A DNA stretch of 49,718 nucleotides from an uncultured Thiotrichales bacterium (GTDB taxonomy: Bacteria; Pseudomonadota; Gammaproteobacteria; CAIRSR01), in the NCBI GenBank assembly GCA_903881315.1, contig CAIRSR010000082.1, positions 1 through 49,718 of the forward strand, given 5' to 3'. Under the pieces are notes generated by a model that was not told the origin of the DNA, ran no database searches, and saw only the letters and a program-made list of their open reading frames with translations. Position numbers and translations under genes: made by a program. This document shows, in pieces, positions 45,031 to 49,718 of the stretch (its first letter is position 1; every line of letters starts with the position of its first letter).

Positions 45031-46737
45031 ATGAGCATTAAATATCTAATATACTTTTTCTCGATTCTATACTTTTCTTCCATACAAGTAAGCATGTCTG
45101 CGTCCGACACATTGGAAGATATTAAACAATCCAAGCAAATTAACATCGGGTACAGAGGCTCATCTATCCCATTATCTTTTATAGATAACACGAGAAGTGA
45201 GCCACTTGGTTATAATATCGACGTATGCCTGTCGATCATAAAGAACATTAAGACCGAATTGAATATCTCCGATCTGAGAGTAAACTTTATAAAAGTTGAT
45301 GGCGCGTCCCGCATCCCAATGCTGACTGACAAGAAAATTGATCTTGAATGCGGTTCCACCACGCATACCCTCGATCGAGACAAGTTTGTATCGTTTTCGG
45401 TCAGTACTATTATTGATGAAGATCAAGCCATCACCAAAAAGAGTCTAGGCATTAAGTCGATAGCCGATTTAAATGGAAAGATGATCGCCGTGAACCCATC
45501 GTCATCTATCACACTTAAGATCCGGGCGATAGAAATTAAGGATGGTTATAAATTTAGCAGGATTTACGTTCCGGATCACAAGGAAGGTTTTGAAATGGTT
45601 CAGAATGATACCGCCGTTGCCTACATTGAATTGAGATCCGTACTGGCCGGGCTCGCATACAAATCAAAGGAACCAGAAAATTACACGTTCTTAGAAGAAC
45701 CTTTCGATGAGCAACCAATTGCAATCATGATGAGAAAGGGGGAGCAAAATCTTAAATCAATCGCCGATCGAACAATCGTCGGTATGGCAAGGAACGGAGA
45801 ACTTGATAAGCTGTACGCTAAATGGTTTTTCTCTGATATCTCTTCACTAGGAGGATCTCTCCATTTAGCTAAGAATACCGCCACTATCCGCCAATACCGT
45901 GACCCAACGGATCAGCCCGCAGCCGAGGAGGGAATTATTATCGGCTCCATATTTAATTTACCGGTCTGGTTATGGGGTGGAGTGCTTGTGTTTTCCTATT
46001 TGTTTTTATCGCTGACCGGACTATATTTCTTCATCAAGATATTTCGGAAATACCCAATAGAGGACAAGCATCAGCTTGAATTCTCCAATATGGGGCTAAG
46101 CGCGGTAGGCGGGATGACATCACTGATATTTGGTTTTACCCTGGTCGTCACCCTAACCGCTTACAACACCGCAGCGAATCTCGTGATAGAAGAGGCAAAC
46201 TCCATTGGGGTAATGCAGAAGAATTCTGTTGGCATTGATGCCGCAGATAAAGAAAGAATTAAGCAGGCGCTTACAAAATATACTAAAATCGTCATTGACC
46301 GTGAATGGCAAGATCAAAGAGAAGGTTTACCAGTATTTAGCTTCTCAGGAAATGCGGCGATCAATGATTTGCATCAGATAATCTTAAACCTGGATACGAC
46401 AGACAAAAAAACCGCGACCATTGCCCAATCCGCACTTCTGCAAGGAATAAACGCTATTTATAAAGCGAGAATGAATCGATTATTCGCGGCAACGCCAAAG
46501 TCAAAGATTCCTTTGATTCTTTGGATCATGCTTTTCACGAGTTCAGTAGTTACCATTACTTGCTCATTTCTAATAGGATATAGAAACAGGCTACTGCATT
46601 ACGTGACAGTATCTATTATTTCTCTTACGCTTTCTCTGTTTCTGGTTCTTATTCTCTATATCGATAGACCCTACATTGGAAATAAGGGCGTATCTTCCGA
46701 ACCCTACCAAATTACTCTCGAGAATTTCGTGCTCTGA
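45031..46737 (+). CDS. Solute-binding domain fused to DUF4239 (bestrophin-like) membrane domain
   Basis: 568 residues from the ATG at 45031, which gives a good signal peptide (MSIKYLIYFFSILYFSSIQV, SMSA); an ATG 22 codons earlier lacks one. Residues ~25-290 form a type 3 solute-binding domain: KQINIGYRGSSIPLSFID, GYNIDVCLSIIKNI, DLECGSTTHTLDRDKFVSFS, GELDKLYAKWF. From 310 there are four membrane helices (about 310-338, 356-383, 493-518, 523-548). EEANSIG at 387-393 and the terminal YIDRPYIG are DUF4239 signatures; DUF4239 has been likened to bestrophin anion channels. The binding domain should face the periplasm. AT-rich codon use unlike its neighbours suggests transfer. Confidence 0.8.
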   Translation: MSIKYLIYFFSILYFSSIQVSMSASDTLEDIKQSKQINIGYRGSSIPLSFIDNTRSEPLGYNIDVCLSIIKNIKTELNISDLRVNFIKVDGASRIPMLTDKKIDLECGSTTHTLDRDKFVSFSVSTIIDEDQAITKKSLGIKSIADLNGKMIAVNPSSSITLKIRAIEIKDGYKFSRIYVPDHKEGFEMVQNDTAVAYIELRSVLAGLAYKSKEPENYTFLEEPFDEQPIAIMMRKGEQNLKSIADRTIVGMARNGELDKLYAKWFFSDISSLGGSLHLAKNTATIRQYRDPTDQPAAEEGIIIGSIFNLPVWLWGGVLVFSYLFLSLTGLYFFIKIFRKYPIEDKHQLEFSNMGLSAVGGMTSLIFGFTLVVTLTAYNTAANLVIEEANSIGVMQKNSVGIDAADKERIKQALTKYTKIVIDREWQDQREGLPVFSFSGNAAINDLHQIILNLDTTDKKTATIAQSALLQGINAIYKARMNRLFAATPKSKIPLILWIMLFTSSVVTITCSFLIGYRNRLLHYVTVSIISLTLSLFLVLILYIDRPYIGNKGVSSEPYQITLENFVL

Positions 46738-47131
46738 GCGTCTGTTTCCGCCAACACCGATCGCCCCGCGTAAGAACATCAACCCGTATGTACGACAAGC
46801 CATTGTCATGGGAGTGGAAATGCTCGGCAACTTCACATAGTATACATGATGTATTTTATACGACTTTTCTACTAATAGCGCGTGTCATTTTGGAGGGTAC
46901 CGCCGAGGGGACAACGTGGCCATACGGATACCCCACTCCGTATTCCCCTGTAGATGTGACAATCGCAGGTTTGTTTCCTGCCGCCATTACGGGCATCATT
47001 GACACCCCTACCACCATTTCCATAACCGGTGTAAGCAGACCAGCGCTGATTCCCGTTCAGCACTGGCCTCGTCTTTGGCCCAGAAAGCCGCACAGTTGCC
47101 GTGAATGGCAAAGGGGACTAGATTCCTGTTC
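46738..47131. other. Intergenic region between convergent island genes
   Basis: 394 bases with no family I can recognise on either strand. Right of about 46890 the composition returns to G/C-rich. One open frame on each strand spans it, but both lack ribosome sites, and the plus-strand frame runs into the opposing gene. Confidence 0.4.
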
Positions 47132-48667
47132 TCATTTTTGGGGTTCTTTCCCAAACTTGAAGGCGTTAGCGATACCTTGCAAAGCCTCTTTCACTACCGA
47201 CCCCCATGGCGCGGACGCCTCCGTTTGCATGGTCGCAAAGGCATTACCTCTGGATACATTCCATTCAAATGCCTTTTCCAGTTCATCAATGCTCACCTTA
47301 CCCTCATTTAGGTGGATGAAAAGCCGCCCCTGCCGCAAAGAGTGGCGACGCTCCTTCAAACGCTCGAGCTGATCCATCATTACCTTGGTGTGTCTCCAGC
47401 AACTAACCGACACCAGCACAAGAAAGCCATAGAAAGTAAATGCTGCCACGAACTTAGAAACAATTCCTGGCCAATCTGAGTTATTTAGTTGAATAAAGCA
47501 CACGATCCCCGCGAGACACTCCGACAACTTATCTGGTGAGGGGGGTGGGGGGGGAGAGGGGAGTGGAAAGAACTGTGAAAGGACGTGTGGAAAATAAAGA
47601 TAGTAGCCGATAAAGGCCGAAACTAAGACTCCAATAACTAACGGAAGAAAACTAAGCTTTGTCAGGCTCTTACCCCAGGACTTATAATCTTCATAGTCTT
47701 TTTCAAGATAGATTATTGCCTTCTCAACAAACAAGTCCGTAGTTGCAAGCCTGTATGCTAGTGAATTGTGATCCTGATCGGGTTTATTTACGCAGCAACA
47801 TTCTAACGATTTACCGTCATCCTTGGCTTTCTTTATTATATAAGTACTTCCAGGCGCACCTAACTCAATATTTGACGCGGACTGTGCGCCCTTACCATTT
47901 AGTTCACGATGAAAAAGATACTGTTTCTCCAGGTGTTCCATTCTAGATAATATCGCATACCGGAGCATCAGTCGCTCATACACAGCCACAGAAACATCAT
48001 TGTTTTCTGATGTTTCTCTCCTCTTTGGAGATATGAATAGAATAGGTGCTAATATCCTTTCAACATAGGAGAGGAGAAAGGATCCTACTCCTCCTTTAAT
48101 CCCTGAACATCCAAGAGCTATTTTCGCCCTCTTTATGTGCCCAACCACTTCATTAAAGTGTGCTTCTGTTTTTTCAGCAAATGCCGCGAAATCAGAATGT
48201 TTTCCAACCATCAGATTCATATTATTGAAAGCGGCCTTCGCTTCCCATATGTTCTGGCTAACTTCCGCAAGGCCTTTTGTTATTTCTCTAGCAAAGCCTA
48301 CGAAATGAGGAGTTGGATGAGGTCGCAAAGTCTGATTGTCGAGTTCAGTTTCCGCATCCTGCACGAGCGTATCCACTTCGTTAAAGCTCGTCTCTGTCTC
48401 ACTAAAAAATTTAGTGAAATCAGAATATTTTCCGCTCGTCAAGTTCTGATTATTGAAAACCTCTTTCACCTCCTGTATGCGCCTAACCACTGCATTAAAG
48501 TACACACCTGTTTCGCTAACAATCCCCTTGAAATCAAGGTAATTAGCGCTCGTCAGATTCGGATGACCGAGAATCGCTATCACATCCTTCATGCGATCCT
48601 TCACTTCCTTAAAGGATTCTTTTGTTTTTCGAGAAAATTCTTCGAAATCAACTTTATTCTCACTCAT
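47132..48667 (-). CDS. Membrane protein with five N-terminal helical repeats, unknown function
   Basis: 511 residues; the start is the second ATG after a GGAAGGGGGGG run. Residues ~7-195 hold five repeats of about 38 residues. Each has the form D-F-x-x-F-x-x-x-T-x-x-x-F-N-E-V, a charged helix, then N-x-N-L-x-x-x-K-x-S. The middle is helical and polar, with CCCVN near 295. Two membrane helices follow (about 336-357 and 401-424), separated by an outward or inward loop with FFPLPSPPPPPSPDK. The last ~85 residues are soluble and helical. I recognise no family. It converges on the solute-binding/DUF4239 gene and is also AT-richer than the chromosome around it. Confidence 0.65.
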   Translation of the reverse strand: MSENKVDFEEFSRKTKESFKEVKDRMKDVIAILGHPNLTSANYLDFKGIVSETGVYFNAVVRRIQEVKEVFNNQNLTSGKYSDFTKFFSETETSFNEVDTLVQDAETELDNQTLRPHPTPHFVGFAREITKGLAEVSQNIWEAKAAFNNMNLMVGKHSDFAAFAEKTEAHFNEVVGHIKRAKIALGCSGIKGGVGSFLLSYVERILAPILFISPKRRETSENNDVSVAVYERLMLRYAILSRMEHLEKQYLFHRELNGKGAQSASNIELGAPGSTYIIKKAKDDGKSLECCCVNKPDQDHNSLAYRLATTDLFVEKAIIYLEKDYEDYKSWGKSLTKLSFLPLVIGVLVSAFIGYYLYFPHVLSQFFPLPSPPPPPSPDKLSECLAGIVCFIQLNNSDWPGIVSKFVAAFTFYGFLVLVSVSCWRHTKVMMDQLERLKERRHSLRQGRLFIHLNEGKVSIDELEKAFEWNVSRGNAFATMQTEASAPWGSVVKEALQGIANAFKFGKEPQK

Positions 48668-49208
48668 CATCCCCCCCTTCCGCCTTGTCAAGGACAACCC
48701 ATTCAGCCTAACAACTACGCACCCCTTATTCGGTGGCTATTGCGTCAGGCATGAACAACCCGTTCTGAACCACATACCGCTTTGGCGAGAAGGGTCTTTG
48801 TCTGCCCTGTCAACGCGCAACGACCCCTCTCGGGAACCAAAAGGGTAGCTAACCCATTTCTTTACACAGAACCAGGGTAGCTGTACGGTTTCGTTGCACT
48901 GTACTACACACCTACCACCCTCTGTCAATCAGTTATCTACTGTTGTTAGCAATATATTCCCCACTCTCGGCGACACGCGCCCACGCCCGGGACAACACAA
49001 CGACCACCCATGAGGGCACGCTGGAGAAAACACCGGACTACAACCGGATGATGCCGAGGGGCCGACCGAGAAGGCGCTCGCCCCCCTCCTCGACTCCGAG
49101 GCGCAACGGAGGAAAACGCACCCTCTTAAGAAAGGGGACAGCCACCAGACCATGGTGCTTCATCACCAGCGGATGCGGTAGTATTCGCCATTCGACCAGG
49201 AGACCACG
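48668..49208. other. Intergenic region, no gene seen
   Basis: 541 bases. The octamer GGGTAGCT occurs twice (48843 and 48879) and may belong to an insertion-sequence end, but no transposase is visible. The right part, 49171-49197, is the leader block shared with the DUF1640 relic at 38061. Short open frames lack support. Confidence 0.4.
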
Positions 49209-49440
49209 ATGAGCGCAGTCACCTTTGATACGCTGAAGTTCTCTCAACAAGGCCGCCGGAGTTACCATACAGTGGGCTAACGCAGTGGCCGACGCCTTCC
49301 AACAAACAGGGGCATTACCGGTCAACCGGGACTATCTTGACGTCCGTCTGCTGGGGATGGAGAACCGCTTGATGAAATGGGGGATTGATCTCGCTCTGGG
49401 ACAGATCACCTTACTCACGGCGATCATCAAATTGCTTTGA
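49209..49440 (+). pseudogene. DUF1640-like gene, frameshifted
   Basis: The ATG at 49209 gives MSAVTFDTLKFSQQ and then leaves frame. The expected continuation is in another frame: KAAGVTIQWANAVADAFQQT, GALPVNRDYLDVRLLGMENR, LMKWGIDLALGQITLLTAII, KLL and a TGA at 49438-49440. A small deletion or insertion near 49240 explains it. The form is that of a short DUF1640-type protein with a C-terminal membrane helix. Its stop overlaps the next start as TGATG, so the pair was once translationally coupled. Confidence 0.75.
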
Positions 49441-49580
49441 TGAGGGGAACACGCATCACCACCGCCCCCTTCGATACCCTCGCCTACGTCAAAACCCTGC
49501 GTGGTGCTGGCTTTACCGAGCCCCAGGCGGAGGCGCAGGCCAGTGCGCTAGCCACTGTGCTGAAGTCAGGCACCGACTGA
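49440..49580 (+). CDS. Short DUF1640 N-terminal domain protein
   Basis: 46 residues: MRGTRITTAPFDTLAYVKTL, RGAGFTEPQAEAQASALATV, LKSGTD. The FDTLAYVKTLRGAGFTEPQA segment is the conserved DUF1640 N-terminus. The coiled coil and membrane helix that should follow are missing, so it is truncated by a stop at 49578-49580. It may be a fragment or a small protein partnering the upstream gene, whose stop it overlaps. Confidence 0.6.
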   Translation: MRGTRITTAPFDTLAYVKTLRGAGFTEPQAEAQASALATVLKSGTD

Positions 49581-49646
49581 TCCGCCACCGATTCTTTTGG
49601 ACACAGATTTGGTGTTAAATCGTGTTTATAAGATGAGGATTTGGCA

Positions 49647-49718
49647 ATGTTGAGAGAATCAAATGTGGCTGCAGATGCGCCATGCTTACCCCCTGTTCCG
49701 TCATGCGCTTCTGCCAGC
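49647..49718 (+). CDS. Possible gene start cut by the window edge
   Basis: An ATG at 49647, with GAGG 8 bp upstream, opens a frame that runs to the end (MLRESNVAADAPCLPPVPSC, ASAS). Too short to name. Confidence 0.3.
   Translation, partial: MLRESNVAADAPCLPPVPSCASAS

Noticed and set aside
46788-47372. Plus-strand open frame between the island genes
   Set aside because: It overlaps the 3' end of the opposing gene, has no ribosome site and shows no recognisable domain.
48050-48100. P-loop-like GIKGGVGSF in the repeat membrane protein
   Set aside because: It lacks the Lys-Ser/Thr of a Walker A motif, so nucleotide binding is not supported.
48737-48928. Small minus-strand open frame in the right intergenic region
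   Set aside because: No motif, no ribosome site, and composition like non-coding debris.
1-49718. CRISPR arrays, tRNA and rRNA genes
   Set aside because: No regularly spaced direct repeats, no cloverleaf with a T-loop GTTCRA box and CCA, and no rRNA core segments were seen when reading both strands.

Overview
The window looks like chromosome from a motile gammaproteobacterium. The evidence is the family mix, not any rRNA: two-domain FlgJ with a peptidoglycan hydrolase, FlaG/FliD/FliS/FliT plus a FapA (DUF342) protein, a DUF3579 protein, PanD, a YgiQ-type radical SAM enzyme, a TIGR04211-type SH3 protein, and the MtnA/MtaD methylthioadenosine salvage pair. No tRNA, rRNA or CRISPR array was seen. 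The many G/C-rich intergenic palindromic repeats and several frame-broken small genes suggest a repeat-rich genome of the sulfur-bacterium type; that last point is a guess.

Layout. 1-635: repeats, a Sel1-repeat relic and a bidirectional terminator. 636-8339 (minus): filament genes in the order fliC, flaG, fliD, fliS, fliT, fapA, with a clear sigma-28 promoter before fliC. 8710-15729 (plus): a tight six-gene run. Its first three genes encode a group II PLP decarboxylase, a TPR/ATP-grasp-like protein and a class V-type PLP enzyme; gmd, fcl and a pteridine-reductase-like SDR follow. 15965-22083 (minus): flgBCDEFGH behind a sigma-54 promoter. 22660-24449: a small conserved gene and manC. 24450-26670: a cysteine-bearing small protein, a frameshifted NYN-domain gene and repeats. 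26671-32460 (plus): flgI, flgJ, flgK, flgL, with a second sigma-54 promoter before flgI. 32836-34514: a ParA-like ATPase and a membrane-anchored partner. 34503-37668: mtnA, an OmpA-domain protein and mtaD. 37758-39958 (minus): a broken DUF1640 gene, a glycosyltransferase and a DUF3579 gene. 40257-44778 (plus): panD, ygiQ, an SH3 protein and a MidA-like methyltransferase. 44779-48700: an AT-richer accessory island with two unusual membrane proteins. 48700-49718: DUF1640 fragments and a gene start cut by the window edge.

How they fit together. The flagellar genes show classic tiered control: sigma-54 for basal body and hook genes, sigma-28 for the filament. manC, gmd and fcl together give GDP-mannose to GDP-L-fucose. 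Their position between flagellin and hook operons suggests, by inference only, a glycan for flagellin or the cell surface. The decarboxylase/ATP-grasp/PLP trio in the same operon could make or attach an amine-bearing group and is a good candidate for an undescribed pathway. The other candidate is the island protein at 45031-46737, a solute-binding domain fused to a DUF4239 (bestrophin-like) membrane domain, which has the architecture of a ligand-gated channel or sensor. FlgE, FlgL and FliC all carry internally duplicated surface modules.
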